The position numbers and the translations under genes are program-made. DNA of 60,603 nucleotides from CAZJWR01 sp964549765 (GTDB lineage: Bacteria; Zixibacteria; MSB-5A5; GN15; JAAZOE01). Positions within the stretch are counted from its first letter, which is position 1, and every line of letters begins with the position of its first letter. The notes under the pieces are model-generated. The model was given only the letters and a program-made list of their open reading frames with translations, searched no databases and was not told the DNA's origin. Of this stretch, positions 8,240 to 16,146 are shown piece after piece. The stretch is taken from positions 1 through 60,603 of the forward strand of contig CAZJWR010000019.1 in NCBI GenBank assembly GCA_964549765.1, given 5' to 3'.

Positions 8240-9646
8240 TCAATAGCATCCCGGGGCGGGGCCGCTCTTGAAAATATAATTGATCAAATAAACGGCGTCG
8301 CCGATATTGACCGGCCCGTCGCAATTGGAGTCACCGACGTCGAGCGGGTCGGGAGCAGGGCCGCCTTTGAAAATGTAATTGATCAGGTTCACGGCATCGC
8401 CGATGTTGATGGCTTCGTCGCCATTGGCATCGCCTCGCGCCACCAGCGTGATCGACGCGGGATTCGACCAGGGACTCTCCTCGTCATACTGGTCTTTGAC
8501 TTTGACCGCCACGGAATGCGGCCCGGTGGTCGTCCAGGTATGACCGGCCATGGCCGTTTCCCCGGAATTGTAAGGGCCCAGCCACGAACTGGTTTCTTCG
8601 CCCCAATCCCACATGTAGTATAGCTGATCGCCATCGGGATCGACCGCCGCGGCGCTGAATGTCTGCTCCAGCCCCTCCAACCCGGTCGCCGGACCGTCCG
8701 GCGTCTGCGGGCTGTCGGGCGCGAAGTTAACAAAATTGTTGTTGGTGATCGACACCGTATATTCGACATGCGTCGGATCGATATAGGTCATCGAAACGTC
8801 GAGATCGAGGTCTGGAACCTCCCACGCCGCGGCCGACGCAATGCGCGACGTGTAATATGATTGCACCGACGTCCCGCCGACCAATACCTGGTGACCGCCG
8901 TCGAAATAGCATGAGGGTGTGCCGGCCAGGTTGTACACGCCATTCAGATACGCGCCGCCTTTGGGAATCTTGTCGATTACCAAAGCGGTATAAATGAAGT
9001 TGTATTGTCCACCATTGAAGATACTTGAGAGCGCCGCACGGGTGCTCGGACAATACGGTCACGTGGTTGCCGTGGCTTCTTCAATGAAGACGGTATGTGT
9101 ACTGGCCCCATAGGCGGTATCATACCCGGGGACTCCCGGAATAGCCGAAGCCGCCGCATCGGCTGCATGGATGGTGAACGGGCTGCTGGCGGGAGGGTCG
9201 GAATAGTTCGTTCCCCCGCTCTCCTGGTTGAACAGTACCGCCATGACCATGATATTGCTGCTGTCGATATGCCCCAGGCCGAGGGGGCAGGTCCAGGTGC
9301 GCGTTGTCTGATACGATCCCAGATACGGAAGCGACAGAGCCGTATCAATACCGAAATCCAGGAAACCGAAATCGTAATAGTAATAGCCCGTATTATCGGC
9401 CCATCGGGATTCGGGTTCGACGACAAAAACCCGCAGCCAGCAGTTGTAATTGGCCCGTGAATCCGCGGACTGAACCGCAGCTGCTATCGGCGCTCCTGAG
9501 GATAAATCGCTATTTTCCACCGGGGTCGCGATTTGAGAAAGGGGTGATTGTAAAGTGGGTACATCGACACGGTCGGCGGCATAAAGCATGCCACCGGCTG
9601 TCAGCGTCAAGATGCAAGTGAGCAGTAGCTTAAGGCGCATAGACAT
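8240..9646 (-). CDS. Candidate selenoprotein: secreted thioredoxin-fold protein with UPYC motif, PKD domain and dockerin-like tail
   Basis: 468 residues if the TGA at 9061-9059 is read as selenocysteine (residue 196); a standard reading gives two fragments in the same frame. Signal peptide 1-25; an unknown beta domain to about 180; then HTVFIEEATATT-U-PYCP, which is the CxxC region of Omp28/TlpA-like thioredoxin folds with Sec in place of the first Cys (U196, C199); GTPSC with the expected cis-Pro at 244; PKD-like domain at about 313-403; dockerin-like double repeat at 404-468 (INIGDAVNLINYIF, VNIGDAVYLINYIF). TGA serves as a normal stop elsewhere (gatE, the 26278 gene), so the code is not globally changed. 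A SECIS-like hairpin lies 11 bases past the TGA. CACGGGAGGA precedes ATG 9646. Likely an extracytoplasmic redox protein. Alternatives: nonsense mutation or sequencing error in a Cys codon. Confidence 0.8.
9029..9047 (-). promoter_or_regulatory. Candidate bacterial SECIS element
   Basis: On the minus strand, 11 bases after the in-frame TGA, GAGCACC pairs with GGCGCUC (six pairs, one A-C mismatch) around the loop CGUGC. The loop begins 18 bases past the TGA and has G as its second base. Both fit the published bacterial SECIS description (apical loop about 16-37 nt from UGA, G among the first two loop bases). The stem is short, so this is supportive rather than decisive. Confidence 0.6.
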
Positions 9647-9734
9647 CAATTCCTCCCGTGACGTTTAATGCCCCGATATCCCGGGGCGGAAATTAAAACA
9701 ATACAAAACAATATACATCATCATTTCCTGTACC

Positions 9735-9762
9735 AATATATCCTCTGAAATTACAGGTGCAA
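9735..9762 (-). promoter_or_regulatory. Promoter candidate for the selenoprotein gene
   Basis: Minus strand TTGCAC (9762-9757), 16-bp spacer, TATATT (9740-9735), about 90 bp before the ATG at 9646. A 6-bp GC hairpin (9670-9687) lies in the leader. Confidence 0.45.
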
Positions 9763-9821
9763 CCATTTTCTTCATATCCCCGGTTTTCCGATCGGTTCGC
9801 GGCATTGACAGGTCTTTCGTT

Positions 9822-12071
9822 TCATGGATTGCAGGGTTCGGGTCCGCCCTTGAAGATGTAGTTGATCAGGTACACAGGGTCGCCGATATTGATCGCGTCG
9901 TCCAGGTTGGCGTCACCGGCCTCCATCGGCTGTGGCGGCGGACCACCCCTGAAGATATAGTTGATCAAAAATACCGCGTCTGCCACGTTGACCGCGGCAT
10001 CGCCGTCGGCGTCGCCGCAAAGGAAGCCGAGGGATATCGAACCCGGCACAACGCGGGGTTGATAGGCGATATAGCCGGCATCGAGCAAGGTGGTATCGGT
10101 TCCGACGGTGGCGGTATCCAGATCAGCTGTGCCGCCGGCTCCGAGAGCGACGAAATGGAGATTGATGATTTGCCCCGAGCCGGGCGCGAGCGGAGGCCGG
10201 CCGACATCGATACCGGGGGTGAATCCAAATGCCAGCCCGTATGTTTCGGCACTGCCGCCGATAATGCCGACGTCGCTGAAATAATCCGTCCGGCACGAAT
10301 CCGTGTCGAAGCCGACATACTCCAGATTCGGCGGGCCTGCGAATCCAACCGTTATGACAAATTGATCGAGCGGGTGTGCATTGGTAAGGTGGATGGGGGC
10401 CTTGACCGTGTCTCCGGCGCCCGCCGCGATGGACGGGAAAATCAAGGTATCCGCCAGCACGATTATCAAGTTGCGCTCGGCATGATTATGCCAGCCGTCC
10501 GGCAAAAAGGCCTCGTGGTAGATATCGAAGGCGCCGCCGGTTTCATAGATATGGGCCGGATTTTCGTCAGTGGAAGTTCCCCCGTCGCCGAAATCCCAAC
10601 GCCATTGCGACGGATCGACGGAATTATCGGAGAATTGCACGTTCAGCGGTGCGAACCCGACTGTCGGATCGGCGAAAAAGGCCACCGGTGCAGGATTAGT
10701 ATTCTCGAAGGCCATATTGTAGGTATCCCAATTGGACGTGGTCAGATCGCAGGTGAACGAATATTTGTAGTAAATGGCGATGCTGTCGGCGGGAGCTTGA
10801 CCCAGCGCAATCCAGCCGGAAAACAGATCGTAACAAAACCCATCATTTGATAAAGATACTCCATCGACGACGATTGAATCCACCGCCTGCAGGGGAACAT
10901 GGGACGCATAGAGAACTTTCTTGCCGCCGACGGCATAGATCGTATCGGCCCGGTTTTCGACTCCGTGTCCATCGATGTCGACAAATGCCATTTCCTCAAC
11001 CACCGTCGCGGGCGCCGCCTGCCATTGGGGAAAGGACGAAAACACGCCGCCGGTATTGGGATAAATCCGGGGACGATCCCACCACCTTCCGGCGGCCAGA
11101 TCGAGATCGCCGTCGTTGTCGTAATCATAGAGAGCCAGCGCCGAGCCGTAACCTCCGTCACCCGACTGCCAGCCGGAATTTGTGTTCAGAATCCCCGCTC
11201 CGTCGTTGTAATAGACCCGGTAATAGCCGCCTCCGCCCAATTGGCTGTTAAACGCGATGATCACGTCCAGCCACCCGTCACCGTTGACGTCCCCGAAAAT
11301 GATCGTATTCGCCGATTCATTATCATTCGCCTGCCAGACCGGAGAGGTGCTCATCTGACCGTTGTCATTTTCGCACAACGCCGGCGGAAGATTGTCATAG
11401 CAGAAGGCCAGGTCAAGGTCGCCGTCGTTGTCGACATCACCCCAGGCCACGTCCAGCGCCTGTGTGCCGTCTGCGGTTTCCCAACCGGGAAGATCCTGTA
11501 ATGTCCCGTCGACGTTGTAATAGATCCGGTCGGTGATGTTGATATTGTTGTATCCATCGCCGGTGGCGATAGCCAAATCGAGGTCGCCGTCGCCGTCGGC
11601 GTCGCCCAGGGCGCACGAAAACGAGTATATGCTGTCACCGGTGTACCAATCCGGGCTGGTGCTCGGCAATCCGTCGAAATTCATGTATACGTTGGACAGA
11701 TTGGCGGTCGAAAATCCACCCGATCCCAGATAATTGGCGACGGCAAAATCAGGCAACCCGTTGTCATCGATATCGCCCACAGCGCAGTGCCCGGAGTATT
11801 CGTTGTTATCCGAAAACCAGGTGGCGGCTGCGGGCAAAGTCCCGCGATTCGACATATAAATGGTATTTTTCGCTTGGACAATATCGTTGCCGTTGGAAAA
11901 GAAGACGTCAATGTACCCGTCGTTATTGCCATCGCGCCAAACCATGCCGGTCGAATACATATTGGATTCGCTCGACTGCCAGAACTGGTTCTGCTGATAC
12001 GGGATCTGACCAAATGCCGTCGCCGTTGTCATAAGAGCGGCGAAGAATAGAAAAAACAGTCTCGAAAACAT
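9822..12071 (-). CDS. Secreted FG-GAP/VCBS propeller protein with PKD, cohesin-like and dockerin-like modules
   Basis: 749 residues from ATG 12071 (signal peptide MFSRLFFLFFAALMTTATAFG); the longer frame to 12137 adds a non-signal segment. Residues about 25-460 hold repeated Asp-rich blades (GDADGDGDLDLAIATGDG, GDVDNDGDLDLAFCYDN, YDYDNDGDLDLAAGRW), the FG-GAP/VCBS pattern of integrin-like Ca-binding propellers. A PKD domain follows (WRWDFGDGGTSTDENP). Residues about 540-683 look like a cohesin: GDTVKAPIHLTNAHPLDQF, FVITVGFAG and SGQIINLHFVALG match the usual strand order. The last 66 residues are a dockerin-like pair (VNVADAVFLINYIF, INIGDPVYLINYIF). Exported or surface protein; its ligand is unknown. 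The cohesin call is by eye. Confidence 0.75.
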   Translation of the reverse strand: MFSRLFFLFFAALMTTATAFGQIPYQQNQFWQSSESNMYSTGMVWRDGNNDGYIDVFFSNGNDIVQAKNTIYMSNRGTLPAAATWFSDNNEYSGHCAVGDIDDNGLPDFAVANYLGSGGFSTANLSNVYMNFDGLPSTSPDWYTGDSIYSFSCALGDADGDGDLDLAIATGDGYNNINITDRIYYNVDGTLQDLPGWETADGTQALDVAWGDVDNDGDLDLAFCYDNLPPALCENDNGQMSTSPVWQANDNESANTIIFGDVNGDGWLDVIIAFNSQLGGGGYYRVYYNDGAGILNTNSGWQSGDGGYGSALALYDYDNDGDLDLAAGRWWDRPRIYPNTGGVFSSFPQWQAAPATVVEEMAFVDIDGHGVENRADTIYAVGGKKVLYASHVPLQAVDSIVVDGVSLSNDGFCYDLFSGWIALGQAPADSIAIYYKYSFTCDLTTSNWDTYNMAFENTNPAPVAFFADPTVGFAPLNVQFSDNSVDPSQWRWDFGDGGTSTDENPAHIYETGGAFDIYHEAFLPDGWHNHAERNLIIVLADTLIFPSIAAGAGDTVKAPIHLTNAHPLDQFVITVGFAGPPNLEYVGFDTDSCRTDYFSDVGIIGGSAETYGLAFGFTPGIDVGRPPLAPGSGQIINLHFVALGAGGTADLDTATVGTDTTLLDAGYIAYQPRVVPGSISLGFLCGDADGDAAVNVADAVFLINYIFRGGPPPQPMEAGDANLDDAINIGDPVYLINYIFKGGPEPCNP

Positions 12072-12349
12072 AGTCACTTGCAAACCTCTATGCCGATTAC
12101 ATAGTCGGCTGCACGGCGGCGGGTATCGAACGGTCAATTACCACGGTCGGTACGGAATCATTTGCGGAAAAAACGCGTTCGTGATCATTTTCTTAAATAT
12201 AAGTAGCTTATTGATTAAAGCAAGCAACAATTTGCCGGAACAGCCCGGAAAATAATCTCTGCGATAGAGACGGCTGGTTATATCATTAAAGTATTACTAA
12301 ATATTAATCTCGTAAGATGCTCAATTATAATATATTGAAAAATCGATGC

Positions 12350-13669
12350 TCAATAGGGGTAAAATATAAAAAACAGGGCCGACAGAGCGCCCAAAACCCA
12401 CATCCCCGGGTGAATTCCCCGCCATTTTCCCGAGAATAATTTGACCAGGGGATAGGTGACGAAACCGGCGGTGATGCCTATTCCGGGATTATAGGTGAAG
12501 CTCATGAGGATTATCACAGAAAACGCCGGGATGGACTCGGTCAGATCGTCGAAATTCAATTTGGTGATCGGCGTCATCATCAGGAGGCCAACGAAGATAA
12601 GCGCCGGGCCGTAGGCGCAGGCCGGAACGGACGTAAACAGCGGCTCCAGGAACAGGGCGAGCAGAAACAACAGGGCCGTGATGACCGATGCAAACCCGGA
12701 TCGACCACCGGCTTCGATGCCGGTCGCCGATTCAAGGAACACACCGGCGGTCGACGTCCCCAAGGCCGCAGCGACTACCGTCGAAGAGGCGTCGCAAATC
12801 ATCGGGCGCTCGATATTGGGCAAATTACCGTCTTTGTCGAGCAAATTCGATTTCAGCGCCAGACCCAATAGCGTGCCGGTCGTGTCGACAAAATCCAGAA
12901 CGAATACCGTGAGGATGACCGAGAAGAATCCCCATTGGAAAGCGCCGCGAAGATCGAGTTTCAGAAAAATCGGTTCCAGGCTGGGAGGAGAGCTGATAAT
13001 CCGCGCCGGAGAATCCGCGACGCCGACGATGAATGCGATCACCGATACCGCCAGGATGCTGATGAGCAGCGCACCGGTTATGCGCCGGATCGATAGGAAG
13101 CCGATCAGGAGAAAGCATACCAAGGCCAGAATCACCGGTCCGCTGGTGAGATGCCCGACGTGGACCGGGGCGCCCTCGGCGCCCAAAACGACTATTCCCG
13201 TATCGTTGAGGCCGATGAAGGCCAAAAACAGCCCGATGGCGACGGCGAAAGATATTTTCAATGAATCGGGGATGGATTCGGCCAGCCAGCGCCGGATTCC
13301 GAGAGCGCTGACGATGGTGAACAACACGCCGCCGATGAAGACCGCGCCCAGCGCCGTCTGCCATCTGTATCCCAGGACGCCGACGACGGTATAGGCGATA
13401 AAGGCGTTTTCTCCCATATACGGCGCGATGGCGAACGGCCTCCGGGCGTAGACGCCCATGGCCAGCGTTCCAAAGAAGGCGGTGAGGATCGTCGCCACCA
13501 TCGACGGCCCGAAAGGGATGCCGGCGGCCTGCAGGATTTTGGGATTGACGATGATGATGTAAGCCATGGTGACGAACGTCGTCGTCCCGCCGATGACCTC
13601 GCGGCCGTACGTCGTCCGCAGTTCATCGAATTGGAAGTATGATTTAATCGGATCGGCCACGTCGCACAC
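12350..13669 (-). CDS. NCS2/AzgA-type purine (adenine/guanine/hypoxanthine) permease
   Basis: 439 residues, the usual length of the AzgA/COG2252 group. Near the start it has REVIGGTTTFVTMAYIIIVNP, then FGTLAMGVYARRPFAIAPYMGENAFIAY and later STAGVFLESATGIEAGGRSG, the family signatures. About 12-14 membrane segments are visible. It would import purine bases by proton symport. The start is GTG at 13669 or GTG at 13657; the family homology begins after the second. It has no metabolic neighbours here, so purine versus another nucleobase is not settled by context. Convergent neighbours are absent; the S41-like gene is divergent. Confidence 0.88.
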   Translation of the reverse strand: MCDVADPIKSYFQFDELRTTYGREVIGGTTTFVTMAYIIIVNPKILQAAGIPFGPSMVATILTAFFGTLAMGVYARRPFAIAPYMGENAFIAYTVVGVLGYRWQTALGAVFIGGVLFTIVSALGIRRWLAESIPDSLKISFAVAIGLFLAFIGLNDTGIVVLGAEGAPVHVGHLTSGPVILALVCFLLIGFLSIRRITGALLISILAVSVIAFIVGVADSPARIISSPPSLEPIFLKLDLRGAFQWGFFSVILTVFVLDFVDTTGTLLGLALKSNLLDKDGNLPNIERPMICDASSTVVAAALGTSTAGVFLESATGIEAGGRSGFASVITALLFLLALFLEPLFTSVPACAYGPALIFVGLLMMTPITKLNFDDLTESIPAFSVIILMSFTYNPGIGITAGFVTYPLVKLFSGKWRGIHPGMWVLGALSALFFIFYPY

Positions 13670-13810
13670 CCTGCTTTTGGCAATCTATCCGAGCGGTAAT
13701 ATATTGCACTCCCACCGGATTGACAAGACATAAAAAAGCGATCATATTCTGTGAAATTGTCAAGCATGATATTATAATGCGGGGAAGATTTTCCGGATGA
13801 AGAGGCTTTG

Positions 13811-16093
13811 ATGCGAACGATCCTATCGATACTTTTTACCCTGACGCTATTATCGGGTGCGTTATCTGCAGCGGATAATATCGATTCGGCTGCGATCCGC
13901 TCCGAGCGTTTGGCGGGGCTGTGCCGCGTATGGGGCGCCATAAAATATTTTCACCCGTACCTTGCCTACAGGAATATCGATTGGGATTCCGCTCTAATCC
14001 GGACTATTCCGAAGGTGCGCCGGGCCGTCACTGTCACCGACTACAAGGCCGCCATAGAGGGGCTGCTTGGTTTTATCAAGGATCCCAGCACGCATGTTCT
14101 TGATACGTCGTATCAAAGGCATCCGTCGAGAATCACCCAGGAAGATTCACTGCAACCATATATGCTCACGACCGATAATGATCTCGCGGTCGTCGTCGCC
14201 TCGGATTATAGCCAATTTAGCGGAGATATCTATAGGACGGATCAATTGCGCGATTTATTCGTCGATGCCACGCAAACTCATGGCGTGGTCGTCGATATCC
14301 GCCGCCTGGATACGTCCGACGATTCCGTGACCAACAGTGTCACTCAAGCGACCCTCCGAACGGCCTTTCTGAATGCCTTGCCCGTCTTGTTGCACGGGGA
14401 TGTGCCGTTGGCGTCCAGCCGGCGACGAGTTCATGTCGGATATATTCCCCAGGCGACGGCAAATGCCGGCGACTATCTTTCGGCGTTCGAATATCGAAAC
14501 ACCACGGCATTGACCGCCGCCGGAAAAGACTATCAATCCGTGCCGATCGTGTTTGTCGTCAACGAGGGCAGCGAGGCGCTTTTCGACGTGCTTGCCGGTC
14601 TGCAGATCGCCCATCGCGCAACAGTAGTCTACGAAGGCTATTTCGACCAGGAAGGGGGAATTGAAACCTACGATATGGATCTGCCCGATTCGTTGACGGT
14701 GCGGATGCGTGTGAGCGAGATGATCAAACCGGATGGAACGGTCAGCTTCGATCCCGATCTGGTTCTGCCCTTCACGACCGACACGAGCCTCATGGCAAGC
14801 CCGCCGATCCAATTGGCGCTGGATATCCTGGCCGGAACACGGGTGGCGCCGCCGGTCATCGGCAGGCAGATGCCGTCGATAGTTCCGAATATGCCCGAAG
14901 ACGCTTATACCGAAATGGCGTATCCGGACGTCGAATACCGTCTGCTGGCCCTGTTTCGCCTGTGGAATATCGTCGAATATTTTTCGCCGTGTGGTTTCGA
15001 TCTGGGGCCGGCGTGGGATAGCGTGTTGCTCGAATTTATTCCCCGGATGGAGACGGCGTCGGATTCCCTCGATTATGTGCTGGTGCTGGCCGAATTCGGC
15101 GGGTTAACGCATGATTCCCGTGTCAGCATCGAAACGCCGATCCTGCGGTATTACTTCGGCGTCTTCTATCCGCCGATCAGCGTCCGATACGTAGCCGGGA
15201 AGACACTCGTTTCGGGCGTCCGCGATGATGCACAGAATATCCCGGATATCCGCCCCGGCGACGTTATCCTCACAATCGACGGTGAGGATATCGTTTCGCG
15301 GCGTAAACGATTGTCCCGGCTGTTATCCGGTTCGACTCCGCGGGTAGTCGATCATAAGGTCGATTCGGTGCTTCTCGGAGGGCGAAACGGTTCGGAGGTG
15401 CGGCTGACGATTCAGCGCGGGGATGGGAATGAGGAAGAAATCGTTCTGACCCGCCATTTCCAATATCAACCGGAACGGAGGAAGGGCAAGGTATATGCTG
15501 TTCTACCGAGTGGCGTGGGGTACATCGACCTTGATCGCCTTACACAAAACGAGATTGACTCCGCGATGGATGCTGTGAGGGATACACCGGAACTCATCCT
15601 CGATCTACGTGGCAATATCGATTTCCCGCCCGAACAACTGATTTCCTATTTTGCGCAAGCGAGTGCCCCGGCCTTCAAAATATGCACACCGGAACGGTAT
15701 ACGCCCGATTTAAAATTCGCCGGAGTTCGCGAAAAGTTCAAAAGAATCGGACCCGGAGGGGAATGGGTATACAACGGCCGGGTGGTCGCGCTCATCGACA
15801 TGGATACCGGCGATATCGCCGAGCGATTATGTTTAATGCTATCGGCTGCAGATGATATTGTGTTCATCGGGACGCCGACCGGGGGAGGCGCGGGCGATAT
15901 AACATCGACAGTGCTTCCGGGTGGAATTCGCGTCATCTTCACCGGAAGCGATATCCGCTATCCCGATGGTCGATCATTACGAACGGCAGGCGTTCAGCCG
16001 GACATCTTTGTCGAACCGACAATCGATGGTATCGGGAACGGGAAAGACGAAATCCTCGACGCTGCCGTCGAATACCTTCTGCAAAAAAAGTAG
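13811..16093 (+). CDS. Secreted double S41-like (C-terminal processing peptidase) protein, probably inactive
   Basis: 760 residues from ATG 13811, with GAAGAGG upstream and a signal peptide at 1-19. It contains two related halves: ERLAGLCRVWGAIKYFHPYL (about residue 34) and YRLLALFRLWNIVEYFSP (about 377) open them. The second half has a PDZ domain (IRPGDVILTIDGEDIVS, about 480) and an S41 core ending GTPTGGGAGDITSTVLPGG and ADGRSL-like YPDGRSLRTAGVQPDIFVEP. At the nucleophile the usual S-A-A-E reads D668-I-A-E671, and the first half has NEGSEALFD with the equivalent region shortened. Both copies therefore seem to lack the catalytic Ser. It may bind peptides rather than cleave them. Confidence 0.75.
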   Translation: MRTILSILFTLTLLSGALSAADNIDSAAIRSERLAGLCRVWGAIKYFHPYLAYRNIDWDSALIRTIPKVRRAVTVTDYKAAIEGLLGFIKDPSTHVLDTSYQRHPSRITQEDSLQPYMLTTDNDLAVVVASDYSQFSGDIYRTDQLRDLFVDATQTHGVVVDIRRLDTSDDSVTNSVTQATLRTAFLNALPVLLHGDVPLASSRRRVHVGYIPQATANAGDYLSAFEYRNTTALTAAGKDYQSVPIVFVVNEGSEALFDVLAGLQIAHRATVVYEGYFDQEGGIETYDMDLPDSLTVRMRVSEMIKPDGTVSFDPDLVLPFTTDTSLMASPPIQLALDILAGTRVAPPVIGRQMPSIVPNMPEDAYTEMAYPDVEYRLLALFRLWNIVEYFSPCGFDLGPAWDSVLLEFIPRMETASDSLDYVLVLAEFGGLTHDSRVSIETPILRYYFGVFYPPISVRYVAGKTLVSGVRDDAQNIPDIRPGDVILTIDGEDIVSRRKRLSRLLSGSTPRVVDHKVDSVLLGGRNGSEVRLTIQRGDGNEEEIVLTRHFQYQPERRKGKVYAVLPSGVGYIDLDRLTQNEIDSAMDAVRDTPELILDLRGNIDFPPEQLISYFAQASAPAFKICTPERYTPDLKFAGVREKFKRIGPGGEWVYNGRVVALIDMDTGDIAERLCLMLSAADDIVFIGTPTGGGAGDITSTVLPGGIRVIFTGSDIRYPDGRSLRTAGVQPDIFVEPTIDGIGNGKDEILDAAVEYLLQKK

Positions 16094-16120
16094 CCGGGAT
16101 ACGCTCCTGCACCCCGGCTT
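16083..16120 (-). terminator. Terminator for the TSP3-repeat protein gene
   Basis: Stem AGCCGGG/CCCGGCT around a 13-14-base loop; on the minus strand it is followed by ACTTTTTTT. It overlaps the end of the convergent S41-like gene. Confidence 0.65.
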
Positions 16121-16146
16121 GATATCCGAATATCGCTAGAATCCGT

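Noticed and set aside
8977..9426. 149-residue ORF in another minus frame bridging the TGA
   Set aside because: Arg/Pro/Ser-rich shadow with no domain; the domain-bearing frame continues on both sides of the TGA without any shift, so a frameshift explanation is not needed.
13720..13750. TTGACA ... TATTCT as promoter of the S41-like gene
   Set aside because: The spacer is 19 bp and a better -10 (TATAAT at 13773) has no matching -35, so I could not decide and left it out of the features.
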